DNA of 35,016 nucleotides from an uncultured Lachnospiraceae bacterium (lineage in GTDB: Bacteria > Bacillota > Clostridia > Lachnospirales > Lachnospiraceae): contig CAOKQK010000034.1 of assembly GCA_948470905.1 (NCBI GenBank), forward strand, positions 1-35,016, given 5' to 3'. Made by a program: the position numbers and the translations under genes. The notes under the pieces were generated by a model. That model was not told where the DNA came from, searched no databases, and saw only the letters and a program-made list of their open reading frames with translations. The first letter of the stretch is position 1; every line of letters starts with the position of its first letter. Shown here piece after piece: positions 7,738 to 16,106 of this stretch.

Positions 7738-10700
7738 GAGTCTATGGCCGCTCCTTTTTCTGGCAGCGGTCCCTGTTATCATAATTTTATATCTGCTTAA
7801 GCCCAGGGGGAAGGACAGGCTTATTTCTTCCAATCTTCTCTGGCAGAAGCTGTTGAAAAATGAACAGTCCAGGACTTTTTTTGAGAAGTTCGTGCATAAC
7901 ATCCTCATGTACCTTCAGATTGTGATCGTGGCGCTTCTGGCAACGGCGCTGATGGCGCCGTTTCTTATGGTGAGGGGGCAGAGCGGGGGGCGTAAGATCC
8001 TGCTTTTGGACACCAGCGGAAGTATGCAGCATATGGGGAGTTCAGGAAAGACCAGGCTGCAGGAGGCTGTGGAGCAGGCGTGCGCCTATGTGAAAAGTGC
8101 GGGAGATACGCGTTTTTGCCTTGTCACTGTGGATGCTGCGGGAGCGGATCTGCTGGCAGTGGATATTGCGGACGCGGACAGCCTGGTGAAGCTGTTGAGA
8201 AGTGTGGAATGCAGCGACGGCGGGGGCAATCTTACTTCTGCCCAGGGACTTCTGGACACGCTGGCCGGGGGAGGGACGGGAGAGCTGTCCGATCTCATCG
8301 TATATACCGACGGCGGGGGCGCCCGTGACTTTGAAGCGCTGCACAGCGCCGGGGAAAAGAGCCTTGTAGCTGTGGGGGAGGCCGTGTCAAATGTGGCGAA
8401 TGAGTATACTGTGTATACCCGTCTGGAAAACGGCTTCTCGGATGTGATGGTGGGCGTGGCGAATTACGGTGTGGAGGCGGTGTCGTTTGACGTGAGCCTG
8501 TACGACGAGGATGAAAGGCTTCTTGGGGTAAAGCAGATGCGGCTTGCCCCTTCGGAGAGTTCGGTCTGTTTCTTTCCGGGCGTGGACTGGAGGGGAGAGG
8601 TGCTGAAATCCCAGATTGGAGGGGTTACGGATGCAGGGGGAGCTTCCGGGAACGGTATCCGGGACAGTCTGGCGGCGGATAATGTCTCCTGGGCGGTAAA
8701 GGAAAAGGATGATCTGATCCGGGGCTTTCTGGTAGGGAGGGGAAATATTTTTCTTGAGAAAGCGTATCAGGCTGTCACCGGGGAGAGTATCTCACGGGGA
8801 GAGGACGAATGGGCTGCCCTGAGCGATATGTATAATGTAGTGATCTATGACGCGGGGCAGACGCCTGGGGAAGGTGCGGATAACAGGCTTGTATTTGGCA
8901 ATGCTTTCGGGGCGTCAGATGAAACGCTGCACAATGTGGTGCTTACCGTGAAGGCATGCGACCTGACTGCAGGACTGCCGGAATTTACAATAGGAGCCAA
9001 CACGGCGTATTGCTTTGCGCTTCCGGAGGGAGCGGAGAGCTTTATAGAGTACGGCGGAAAGTGTGTGGGTTATTACAGGGAGCTGGAAGGCGGCAAGGAG
9101 ATTGTAGTCGGCTTTGACATCAGGGAGTCGGAGTTCCCCTTGCTGGCGGAATTTCCCATATTCCTTGCAGGGGCGATGAATTATCTCTCGGATACCTCGT
9201 GGCTGGCGTCGCATGTCTGTTATGCGGGGGAAGAAGTTGTGCTGCAGCCCTGGGCGGAGGCGGACAGGGGGACGTTTGACAGTTATCCCGGGAAAGCCGG
9301 CGTGTACCAGATCGGAACGGAGAACGGGGACTATCAGGAGAGCTACGTGGTGCGCTTTCAGACAGTCACCGAGTCGGAGGGGAGGGAAGAAGGATTTTCT
9401 GTTATTGCAGGGGATGAGAACCTGTGGCAGAATGTGAAGCAGAGTCTCAGAAATGTATTTCTGGTGCTGGCGCTTGTGCTGCTTGCGGCGGAGTGGGTGG
9501 TTTATGTGCGGCAGATGCGTTATCGGGGCATATTTTATGCGGCAGTGCGGGGATTGGTGGTTTTGTGTGTGATCCTGGCGTTGTTTGATGTACGGCTTCG
9601 CGTGAAAAGCACTCAGACGGCGACGGTTTTCATGGTGGATCTCTCGGACAGCAACAGGAAGAACCAGGAGGCAATGTCCGAGTATTTAAGCAGGATGATC
9701 GCGGCAATGCCCAAGGGAAATTCTTATGGGATCGTCACCTTTGGCAGGGATACCCTTGTGGAGCAGTTCCTGACCCCGGAGAAGCATTTTGGGGGGCTGA
9801 TGACTGCACCGGAGAGGGCGGCGACCAATTTTGAGCAGGCGGTATCCGGAGCGCTCTCCATGATCCCTGCGGACAGCGGCGGGAGGCTGGTGCTCCTCAC
9901 CGACGGAAAGCAGACAGGGGGAAATATTCAAAATATGGCACGGGCGCTGACCGCCGGGGGCACGGAATTTCTGACTGTGCTCTATGAGTCCGAGAGCACT
10001 GCGGATGCCTACATTGAAAATGTGGAACTGCCGGCTTATCTGCATCCCGGTGACGAATATTTCGTCACGGTGCTGGTGGAGAGCAATTACGAAACGGATG
10101 CTGAGCTTATGTTTTATAACGGGAGCAGCAAAACGCTGGAGACGGCGGTTCATTTAAATGCAGGGAGCAATCGTTTCGTATTCAGGCAGCAGGCTGGATC
10201 GGACCTGACCATGGAGAATCTGCGGGTGCAGATCCGGGCGCCGGGGGATACCTGTGGGGAAAATGATTCCTACAGCGCGTATTCTGTTCTGGAGGCGCCT
10301 CCCAGGACGCTGGTGATCTCCGGCATGGGCACGGATTCACTTCCGCTTACATCGCTGCTTACAGCTGCGGGCTGTGACGTAAGTGTGGTTTCTGCCCTGA
10401 ACGCACCTGCCGATATCAATGCCATGCTGGACTATAAGTGCATTATCCTGGCGAATGTATATATCGACGACCTGCCGGAGGGTTTTCTGGAAAATATTGA
10501 GGCTTATGTGAAGGATTACGGCTGCGGATTTATCTGCTGCGGCGGTGAAGACAGCTTTGCGCTGGGCGGCTACAGGGACACGGTGTTGGAGACGGTGCTT
10601 CCGGTGGACATGGAGCTGAGGGGAGTGGATGAGATTCCGACAATGGCCATGGTCATGGTGATAGATCATTCCGGCAGCATGCTGGATGCCCCTGCCAGCT

Positions 10701-12244
10701 CAGGTATGAGCAATCTTGATGTGGCCATCCGGGCGGCAACGGTTGCGGTGGACAATCTGCGGAACACCGACTATGTAGGTGTGCTGACCTTTGACGACAA
10801 GTACAACTGGCAGGTGGAGCTCACCGGGGTCACGGACAGGAGCGCCATCAAGGATTCCATCAAGAAAATCCAGGCCGGCGGCGGCACCACTATAAAGCCT
10901 GCGCTTCAGGAGGCTTACCGCGTCATCTCCGCCAGTGATGCGTCCATTAAGCATGTGGTACTGCTCACGGACGGCATGGGGGAGACGACGAATTTTCAGG
11001 ATGTGGCAAATGCTTACAGCGCGGCGGGGATCACGCTGTCCACTGTGGCTGTGGGCAGGGATTCCGACACCAGGCTTCTGGAGAGTCTGGCGGACAGCTG
11101 CGGCGGACGGTATTATTATTCGGACATTTCATCGGACATTCCGAAAATATTTGCCCAGGAAGTATTCCTTAGCGGGGACAGTTATATCCAGAACGGTCAG
11201 TTCTCGCTTGCCGTAAATTCCTCTCATGAGCTGACGGCAGGACTTTTTGGGGAGGGATGGCCTTATTTGTATGGTTATGTCTCATCTACGCCCAAGACGG
11301 CCTCGCGGCAGATCATTGTGGCGGCGGAGAAGGAAGATCCTGTCCTTACGGTGTGGCAGTATGGGCTGGGGCGGACGGCGGCATGGAACAGTGATGTGAC
11401 CGGAGAGTGGACGGGCGGCTTCTCGGGGCAGGAGGACTATGTCCGGCTGTGGAAAAGGCTTGTGGATTATGCAGCAGGCAATGCGGATATGGGAGAGGAC
11501 AGGGTCAATGTAGCCACGGCAGGGGAGACTGTGAGGGTCAGCTACCGGACAGATGATTATGACGGCGGAACGGAAATCTATGCCACTGTCATGGAGCCGG
11601 ACGGCAGCACGGGGGAGACAAAGCTCCATCCTGTGGCTCCGGGAAGCTATGAGGCAGAGCTGCCTGCAGAACATGCCGGGCTGTATCATTTTAACATACG
11701 CCGCACGGACGGCGGAGAGATCACAGGTTATATGACCACCGCCGCCGCGGTGCAGTATTCGGATGAGTACAAGTTCGATGTGAGTACGGACACGGTTCTG
11801 AAATTTACGCAGGAATACGGTCGTGTCGTCCTCCCGGAAGAAGATATCTGGAAGCCCATCGCCGCGGGAACCGGGGAGAAGCGTTCGCTGGTGAACTTTC
11901 TGCTGGGGCTTGCCGTGATACTCTTTTTGGCGGATGTGGCGATGCGTCGGTTTCAGTATGTGCCCAGGTGGGCGGAAGCGGGGACTGCGGTACTTAAGGG
12001 GAGCGGCGGAAGAAAGAACCGGACACCGGACGAAAGGAAGGACCGAGTGTCGGATGGAATGAAGGACCAGGCGCCGGACGAAAAGAAGGACGGAACGCCG
12101 GATGGAGGAAAGGTCGGGACGCTGGACGGAAGGAAGGACCGGGCGCTGGGCAGAAAGAAACGTGCAAAAGCTTCGGAGAAAAAGGCGGAACAGACACTGG
12201 ACACTTCCCAGCTCTTGAAGAAGAAAGACGACCGAAATATCTAA
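7727..12244 (+). CDS. giant membrane protein with three VWA domains (BatA-like fusion)
   Basis: 1505 residues, about twice the usual size. The N-terminal half has BatA-type membrane segments (about 5-25 and 55-78), a first VWA domain with MIDAS DTSGS near 95, an exported region and membrane segments near 573-625. The second half has a VWA domain starting MVDLSDS (near 636), a glutamine-amidotransferase-like stretch (CCGGEDSFALGGY, near 940), a third VWA domain with IDHSGSM (near 978), and a last membrane segment near 1387-1406. Six 8-residue charged repeats (1431-1478) precede a Lys-rich cytoplasmic tail. All three MIDAS DxSxS motifs look intact. The layout suggests fusion of a BatA-like protein with a second VWA/GATase-like membrane protein. 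The TAA stop coincides with the flank of MITE copy 2. Confidence 0.9.
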   Translation: MIFESLWPLLFLAAVPVIIILYLLKPRGKDRLISSNLLWQKLLKNEQSRTFFEKFVHNILMYLQIVIVALLATALMAPFLMVRGQSGGRKILLLDTSGSMQHMGSSGKTRLQEAVEQACAYVKSAGDTRFCLVTVDAAGADLLAVDIADADSLVKLLRSVECSDGGGNLTSAQGLLDTLAGGGTGELSDLIVYTDGGGARDFEALHSAGEKSLVAVGEAVSNVANEYTVYTRLENGFSDVMVGVANYGVEAVSFDVSLYDEDERLLGVKQMRLAPSESSVCFFPGVDWRGEVLKSQIGGVTDAGGASGNGIRDSLAADNVSWAVKEKDDLIRGFLVGRGNIFLEKAYQAVTGESISRGEDEWAALSDMYNVVIYDAGQTPGEGADNRLVFGNAFGASDETLHNVVLTVKACDLTAGLPEFTIGANTAYCFALPEGAESFIEYGGKCVGYYRELEGGKEIVVGFDIRESEFPLLAEFPIFLAGAMNYLSDTSWLASHVCYAGEEVVLQPWAEADRGTFDSYPGKAGVYQIGTENGDYQESYVVRFQTVTESEGREEGFSVIAGDENLWQNVKQSLRNVFLVLALVLLAAEWVVYVRQMRYRGIFYAAVRGLVVLCVILALFDVRLRVKSTQTATVFMVDLSDSNRKNQEAMSEYLSRMIAAMPKGNSYGIVTFGRDTLVEQFLTPEKHFGGLMTAPERAATNFEQAVSGALSMIPADSGGRLVLLTDGKQTGGNIQNMARALTAGGTEFLTVLYESESTADAYIENVELPAYLHPGDEYFVTVLVESNYETDAELMFYNGSSKTLETAVHLNAGSNRFVFRQQAGSDLTMENLRVQIRAPGDTCGENDSYSAYSVLEAPPRTLVISGMGTDSLPLTSLLTAAGCDVSVVSALNAPADINAMLDYKCIILANVYIDDLPEGFLENIEAYVKDYGCGFICCGGEDSFALGGYRDTVLETVLPVDMELRGVDEIPTMAMVMVIDHSGSMLDAPASSGMSNLDVAIRAATVAVDNLRNTDYVGVLTFDDKYNWQVELTGVTDRSAIKDSIKKIQAGGGTTIKPALQEAYRVISASDASIKHVVLLTDGMGETTNFQDVANAYSAAGITLSTVAVGRDSDTRLLESLADSCGGRYYYSDISSDIPKIFAQEVFLSGDSYIQNGQFSLAVNSSHELTAGLFGEGWPYLYGYVSSTPKTASRQIIVAAEKEDPVLTVWQYGLGRTAAWNSDVTGEWTGGFSGQEDYVRLWKRLVDYAAGNADMGEDRVNVATAGETVRVSYRTDDYDGGTEIYATVMEPDGSTGETKLHPVAPGSYEAELPAEHAGLYHFNIRRTDGGEITGYMTTAAAVQYSDEYKFDVSTDTVLKFTQEYGRVVLPEEDIWKPIAAGTGEKRSLVNFLLGLAVILFLADVAMRRFQYVPRWAEAGTAVLKGSGGRKNRTPDERKDRVSDGMKDQAPDEKKDGTPDGGKVGTLDGRKDRALGRKKRAKASEKKAEQTLDTSQLLKKKDDRNI
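12017..12160 (+). repeat. six 24-bp tandem repeats in the VWA gene tail
   Basis: Six consecutive in-frame 24-bp units encode octapeptides such as NRTPDERK, DRVSDGMK, DQAPDEKK, DGTPDGGK, VGTLDGRK and DRALGRKK. The consensus is D-x-(T/A)-P/L-D-(E/G)-x-K. They form a charged linker on the cytoplasmic side after the last membrane segment. The unit length equals that of the repeats in the DUF4175-like gene and polC, although the sequences differ. Confidence 0.9.
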
Positions 12245-12370
12245 GGCTCTGTTGGAAAATAACTTGAACAGATGGCGCAGTACTGGGCTGGGGTACGGCG
12301 ACTGATGACAACGAAGGCTATGTGGATTCAGGCAAGCCAGATGTACAAGTTATTTATCAACAGAGCCTAA
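12242..12370. mobile_element. MITE-like element, copy 2 (complete)
   Basis: A 123-bp element (12245-12367) with 22-bp terminal inverted repeats matching at 20 of 22 positions. The left end starts GGCTCTGTTG and the right end closes CAACAGAGCC. It is flanked by TAA on both sides (12242-12244 and 12368-12370), consistent with a 3-bp TWA target duplication. The left TAA is also the stop codon of the VWA gene. No coding capacity is visible, so it would need a transposase in trans. TWA duplications are seen with parts of the IS5/Harbinger group, but I cannot assign a parent. In RNA the ends would pair into a long stem. Confidence 0.78.
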
Positions 12371-12440
12371 GTGGCGGTTCCGCAGAGGGCTGAACTGTTA
12401 CCAGAAACACCGATTTTATGATGGAATTGATATAAAATTC

Positions 12441-12469
12441 TTGAATTTTACTGAATAAATGTTTATAAT
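12441..12469 (+). promoter_or_regulatory. sigma-A-type promoter for the HD-GYP gene
   Basis: TTGAAT at 12441-12446 and TATAAT at 12464-12469 are separated by 17 bp, in an AT-rich stretch. Transcription would start near 12476, about 47 nt before the HD-GYP start codon. Confidence 0.75.
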
Positions 12470-12522
12470 AAAAAAGATTACTGATTTTATAACGTTTAAG
12501 AGGATGGTTGGGGAGGCAGTAT

Positions 12523-13638
12523 ATGAATTTCGTTGAGGTGGAGGATCTGAAGATAGGGATGCGTCTTGCACGCCCTATTTACAATAAAAAAGGGGTTCTG
12601 CTGTTTGAACGGGATTCCAGGCTGACCAGCCAGACCATAGAGAGCGTGAAGAATTTCGGGCTGCTGGGTGTTTATGTCTTAGAGCCTGCAGAGCCGCTGC
12701 CGCCCATGTCCGAGGAGGATATAGAGTCGGAGCGTTTCCAGGTTATGATGGTCTTTTCCATTCAGGATGAGCTGACAAAGATAATCGAGACAAAGAAGAC
12801 GTACCGGCTGCCCACGCTTGTAAGTACGATCATCAAAAACTACGGGCATTTGAATGAGAAGGTCAACTTTTACCAGAACCTGAGAAGCCGGGATGACTTT
12901 GTATGTCGACATGCGTTAAATACGGCCATGCTGTGCGCCATGATCACGCATGTCATGAATATCAGAGTGGAAGAACAGGTGCAGACAGTCACTGCGGCGC
13001 TGCTTCATGATATCGGCAAGATTCAGGTGCCGCCGGAGTTCCTGTTCGGGCACGGCAATAATGAGAAGAACTCTAATGTTGTCTATGAGATGCAGCAGAA
13101 GGGTCTGGATCTTGTGGAGACTGCGGAGAGTACGCAGATCAGAAGGATCTGTATGCAGGTAGTCCGGACACAGCATGATTTTACCTATGAAAAAAAGATT
13201 GACGAGAACATGAAGCTGCTGATGCCGGCCAAGATTCTTCTTGTGGCAAACCGTTATGACGAGCTGACAGCGATGGATCTGCAGGGAAATTCCAAATCGG
13301 AGGTCAAGGCGCTCCAGGAATTCCTGGAATATCCGGCGCTGTATGATGCCGCTGTGGTTGACGCGCTGGTCAACTGTATCAATATATTGTACGCCGGTGT
13401 CAGTGTGGAGCTGAACACAGGCGAGAAGGGGCTGGTACTGGCGGAGAATCCTGCGGACATATTGCGTCCGACTCTGCTGATCTTTCAGGATAACAGTATC
13501 TTAGACTTGTCCCTGAGGCTCAATTCTGATCTTTATATTGTGGACATCATGAAAACACTGGATAATCGTTATGCGATGGATATGGATACCGTGTTGAGCA
13601 TGATGAGTATGACGGAGGCGGGGAGCACTGTTGGCTGA
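12523..13638 (+). CDS. HD-GYP-like domain protein with degenerate GYP motif
   Basis: 371 residues. A short N-terminal domain (VEDLKIGMRLARPIYNKKG) typical of HD-GYP proteins is followed by an HD domain with H130, the HD pair H162-D163 and the adjoining IGK. The later family motif HHExxDGxGYP is replaced by QHDFTYEKKID around 217-227, and the His expected after the helix with YEMQQKG is absent. Several metal ligands of active c-di-GMP phosphodiesterases are therefore missing, and the protein may be a sensor or have another activity. An upstream TTG (12508) is in frame, but the ATG at 12523 has GGGGAGG 6 nt before it, so I chose 12523. It has its own promoter and appears monocistronic. Confidence 0.82.
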   Translation: MNFVEVEDLKIGMRLARPIYNKKGVLLFERDSRLTSQTIESVKNFGLLGVYVLEPAEPLPPMSEEDIESERFQVMMVFSIQDELTKIIETKKTYRLPTLVSTIIKNYGHLNEKVNFYQNLRSRDDFVCRHALNTAMLCAMITHVMNIRVEEQVQTVTAALLHDIGKIQVPPEFLFGHGNNEKNSNVVYEMQQKGLDLVETAESTQIRRICMQVVRTQHDFTYEKKIDENMKLLMPAKILLVANRYDELTAMDLQGNSKSEVKALQEFLEYPALYDAAVVDALVNCINILYAGVSVELNTGEKGLVLAENPADILRPTLLIFQDNSILDLSLRLNSDLYIVDIMKTLDNRYAMDMDTVLSMMSMTEAGSTVG

Positions 13639-13707
13639 GGATGCAGGCGGTGCTGCTCCCCTCCTGAAAGGTATCCCGGGCAGTTTAAGGGAGGGAGATT
13701 GATCTTG

Positions 13708-13893
13708 TTTATTTTTATTCCCGTGGGCAATGAGCTAAGTGCTGTGCCTGCACGAGCATAAAGTCAGCAAAGCTGACTTTGCGAATCGCCGCGAGGGTCA
13801 CAATGTCCTAAAGGACATGACCATAGCGTCCCTTGGACGCATTGTGCTCTGCAGTGTTGCAGGCTTGATATCCCGTTGTTTGCAGCGAGGTCA
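13708..13893. repeat. structured intergenic repeat, copy A
   Basis: The element starts at a TTATTCCCGTGGGCAATGAG-like segment. It contains a variable hairpin (AAAGTCAGC at 13760-13768 pairing with GCTGACTTT at 13772-13780). The constant box GCCGCGAGGGTCA is followed by nested short hairpins: ATGTCC/GGACAT, GCGTCC/GGACGC, closed by CACAATG/CATTGTG. It ends around TTGCAGCGAGG. The constant part (13783-13891) is closely similar to 14064-14171. No gene is supportable in the 13,639-14,363 gap, although short open frames cross it. An 8-bp inverted repeat (GGGGAGCA, 13620-13661) spans the HD-GYP stop, but lacks a T tract. Confidence 0.75.
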
Positions 13894-13987
13894 ATGTCGT
13901 CTACTTGCAGAAAGGCATTGGCTTAATCTGTATTTAGTCTTTTTTCTTTGTTTTTCTTTTTTTATCATTGTTATATCCATATTCTTG

Positions 13988-14172
13988 TGTTTTATTTCCG
14001 CGGGCAATGAGTCACAAGTCCCGAAAAGTAAATTTCCTTAAATTTTCTCCTCTGGGACCTTGACGAATGCCGCGAGGGTCACAATGTCCTAAAGGACATG
14101 ACCATAGAGTCCCTTGGACGCATTGCGCTCTGCAGCGTTGCAAGCTTGATATCCTGCTGCCTGCAGCAGGTG
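13988..14172. repeat. structured intergenic repeat, copy B
   Basis: This is a second copy of the element at 13708-13893, offset by about 281 bp. It shares the leading ATTTCCGCGGGCAATGAG-type segment and the GCCGCGAGGGTCA box. The nested GTCC/GGAC hairpins and the trailing CTTGATATCC...TGCAGCAGG also match. The variable hairpin differs: GTCCC...GGGAC encloses TTTCCTTAAA and is instead shared with copy C at 17342-17408. The pattern of a swapped 5' hairpin on a constant core suggests modular RNA or a mobile repeat family. Confidence 0.75.
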
Positions 14173-14240
14173 TGCCGGTTTTACAGTGACAGAACAAATG
14201 CCCACGAACAGGAATTATAGACAGTTTCGTAACGGAGGCG

Positions 14241-14323
14241 CCCTGGAAGCAAATACCAGCTGAGATCTTGCAGGTGGAATTTCCTTCTGTCCAGGGGGAC
14301 ACAGGAGTGTAGGGAGCGGAACA
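14241..14323 (+). other. hairpin leader upstream of comM
   Basis: CCCTGGAAGCAAAT (14241-14254) can pair with ATTTCCTTCTGTCCAGGG (14279-14296) to form a long imperfect stem. The 3' half (TGCAGGTGGAATTTCCTTCTG, then CCAGGGGG, GTAG and GCGGAAC) resembles the segment upstream of dprA at 16034-16090. It ends about 40 nt before the comM start codon, so it would be in the 5' untranslated region. There is no T tract, so it is not an obvious terminator. Confidence 0.55.
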
Positions 14324-14363
14324 AGTTTCCGTAGCCGGGAAATTTAATCAGGAGGTATTTATT

Positions 14364-15911
14364 ATGTACAGTGCAGTTTATTCAGGTGCTTTGTGCGGAG
14401 TTTCCGCATATCTGGTGTCTGTGGAAGTGGACATTGCAAGAGGGCTGCCGGGATTTGGCATGGTGGGTTCTCTTGGATGCGAGGTGAGGGAGTCCAGGGA
14501 GCGAGTGATGGTAGCGCTGAAAAATGTGGGCATTGACATGCCGCCCTGCCGTATCACGGTGAATTTGTCCCCGGCGGATGTAAGGAAGGAGGGGACGGCG
14601 TTTGACCTTCCCATAGCCATAGGGGTGCTGGAAGCGATGGGGATCCTGCCCTCCGGCGCCGGGGAGGGGATACTTTTCCTTGGGGAGCTGGGGCTGGACG
14701 GGGAGCTGAAAAGGGCGAGAGGGGTGCTGCCTGTGGTGCGTGCGGCGGAAGCGGGCGGGGTCAGACAGTGTATCGTGCCAAAGGCAAATGCCAAGGAAGG
14801 GGCTGTGATACCAGGGATTGCAGTTCGGGGGGCGGAGAACATCTGTCAGATCATGGAGTTCCTGACGGTGGGTTCCGCAGAGGAGGCGGATGCTGTACTG
14901 CCTGTGCAGACTGTGGATATTGGCGCGCTCTTTGAGGAGGAGGTCAGCGGGGAAAGGCTGGACTTTGGTGATGTGAGCGGGCAGAGGGAGGCGAGGCGCG
15001 CCGCAGAGATCGCGGCGGCGGGCTTTCACAACCTGCTCATGGTTGGTCCGCCCGGCGCGGGAAAATCCATGATTGCAAAGCGGATTCCAGGGATATTGCC
15101 TGCGCTGTCTCTGGAGGAAAGCCTGGAGGTGACGTCAGTGGTCAGCGTGGCGGGGCTGATGAAGGAGGGGGAGGCACTGGTGACGCAGCGGCCTTTCAGG
15201 AGTCCCCACCACACGATCTCCCAGGCGGCGCTCATTGGCGGCAGTTCCTATCCCAGGCCGGGAATTATCTCGCTGGCGCACAGGGGAGTGCTTTTCCTGG
15301 ACGAGCTTCCGGAGTTCCAGCGCATTGTCCTGGATGCCCTGCGCCAGCCTATCGAGGAACGTCTGGTCAATATTTCCAGGGTGAACGGCAACGTGACCTA
15401 TCCCAGCGATTTCATGCTGGTCTGTGCCATGAACCCCTGTCCCTGTGGTTATTATCCAGACAGGAACCGCTGCCGCTGCAGCGAAGCCCAGGTCAGGCGG
15501 TATATGGGGAAAGTCTCGGGACCCATCCTGGACAGGATAGACCTGTGTGTGGAGCTGCATCCTGTAGATATTGCAGGCTTGAAAGAGAAGGCGGGAGCGG
15601 AGGGAAGCGCGAGTATCAGGGAGAGGGTTATGAGGGCGAGAGAGCGGCAGAAGGACAGGTTTGAGGGCAGCGGATATCGCTTTAACGGGGACATCGAGGC
15701 ATCCTGTATAGACAGATACTGCGTACTCGGTAAGGAGGAGCAGGATTGTATGGAGCAGCTCTATCATTCACTGAAGCTCAGTGCCAGGGCTTATCACAGG
15801 ATTTTGAAGGTGGCACGCACTATTGCGGATCTGGCGGGGGAGGATTGTATCGGGACGGAGCACCTGTTGGAGGCGGCATGCTACAGACCTTCGCTGGAGT
15901 ATTGGGAGTGA
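14364..15911 (+). CDS. comM: ComM/YifB family Mg-chelatase-like AAA ATPase
   Basis: 515 residues, the normal size for the family. The N-terminal Lon-protease-like domain begins MYSAVYSGALCGVSAYLV. The AAA domain has Walker A GPPGAGKS at 229-236 and Walker B GVLFLDELPEF near 307-317. The Cys-rich CAMNPCPCGYYPDRNRCRC (about 354-372) and the C-terminal Mg-chelatase segment (ARAYHRILKVARTIADL) follow. AGGAGGT precedes the ATG by 7 nt. ComM-type helicases promote branch migration during integration of transforming DNA. The next gene is dprA, a linkage common in Clostridia, and both start after related hairpin leaders. Confidence 0.95.
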   Translation: MYSAVYSGALCGVSAYLVSVEVDIARGLPGFGMVGSLGCEVRESRERVMVALKNVGIDMPPCRITVNLSPADVRKEGTAFDLPIAIGVLEAMGILPSGAGEGILFLGELGLDGELKRARGVLPVVRAAEAGGVRQCIVPKANAKEGAVIPGIAVRGAENICQIMEFLTVGSAEEADAVLPVQTVDIGALFEEEVSGERLDFGDVSGQREARRAAEIAAAGFHNLLMVGPPGAGKSMIAKRIPGILPALSLEESLEVTSVVSVAGLMKEGEALVTQRPFRSPHHTISQAALIGGSSYPRPGIISLAHRGVLFLDELPEFQRIVLDALRQPIEERLVNISRVNGNVTYPSDFMLVCAMNPCPCGYYPDRNRCRCSEAQVRRYMGKVSGPILDRIDLCVELHPVDIAGLKEKAGAEGSASIRERVMRARERQKDRFEGSGYRFNGDIEASCIDRYCVLGKEEQDCMEQLYHSLKLSARAYHRILKVARTIADLAGEDCIGTEHLLEAACYRPSLEYWE

Positions 15912-16007
15912 AAAAAGGACGGACATGGGCTGTTCGGACTGCCGCGGGCGATACAAGCTCCCGCAGACGGAACTGGAATAAAAAACAGCCTCGAAACGGA
16001 AAAGCCC

Positions 16008-16090
16008 GGGAAGGAAATTGCAGCAGCGTTTTATGCAGATGAAATTTCCTTCCCGCCCAGGGGGCGTAGAAGTGGAGAGGCGGAACTAAA
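16008..16090 (+). other. hairpin leader upstream of dprA
   Basis: GGGAAGGAAATT (16008-16019) pairs perfectly with AATTTCCTTCCC (16043-16054), giving a 12-bp stem with a 23-nt loop. The following CCCAGGGGGCGTAG and GAGGCGGAAC parallel the comM leader. It lies just upstream of the dprA ribosome binding site. It could be a regulatory hairpin or a processing or repeat element; there is no T tract. Confidence 0.55.
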
Positions 16091-16106
16091 ATCAGGGGGA
16101 TAACAG

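Noticed and set aside
13739-14041. A 100-codon plus-strand open frame across the intergenic repeats
   Set aside because: It runs through the hairpins of repeat copy A, has no suitable ribosome binding site, and its translation is low-quality with a hydrophobic T-rich tract; it is not maintained in copy B.
14064-14085. T-box or other known riboswitch in the GCCGCGAGGGTCA box
   Set aside because: It does not contain the AGGGTGGNACCGCG T-box core, and the downstream gene is not an amino-acid or tRNA gene.
15746-16042. Plus-strand open frame overlapping the comM end and the dprA leader
   Set aside because: Most of it lies inside comM in another frame, and the remainder is the hairpin leader; no family resemblance.
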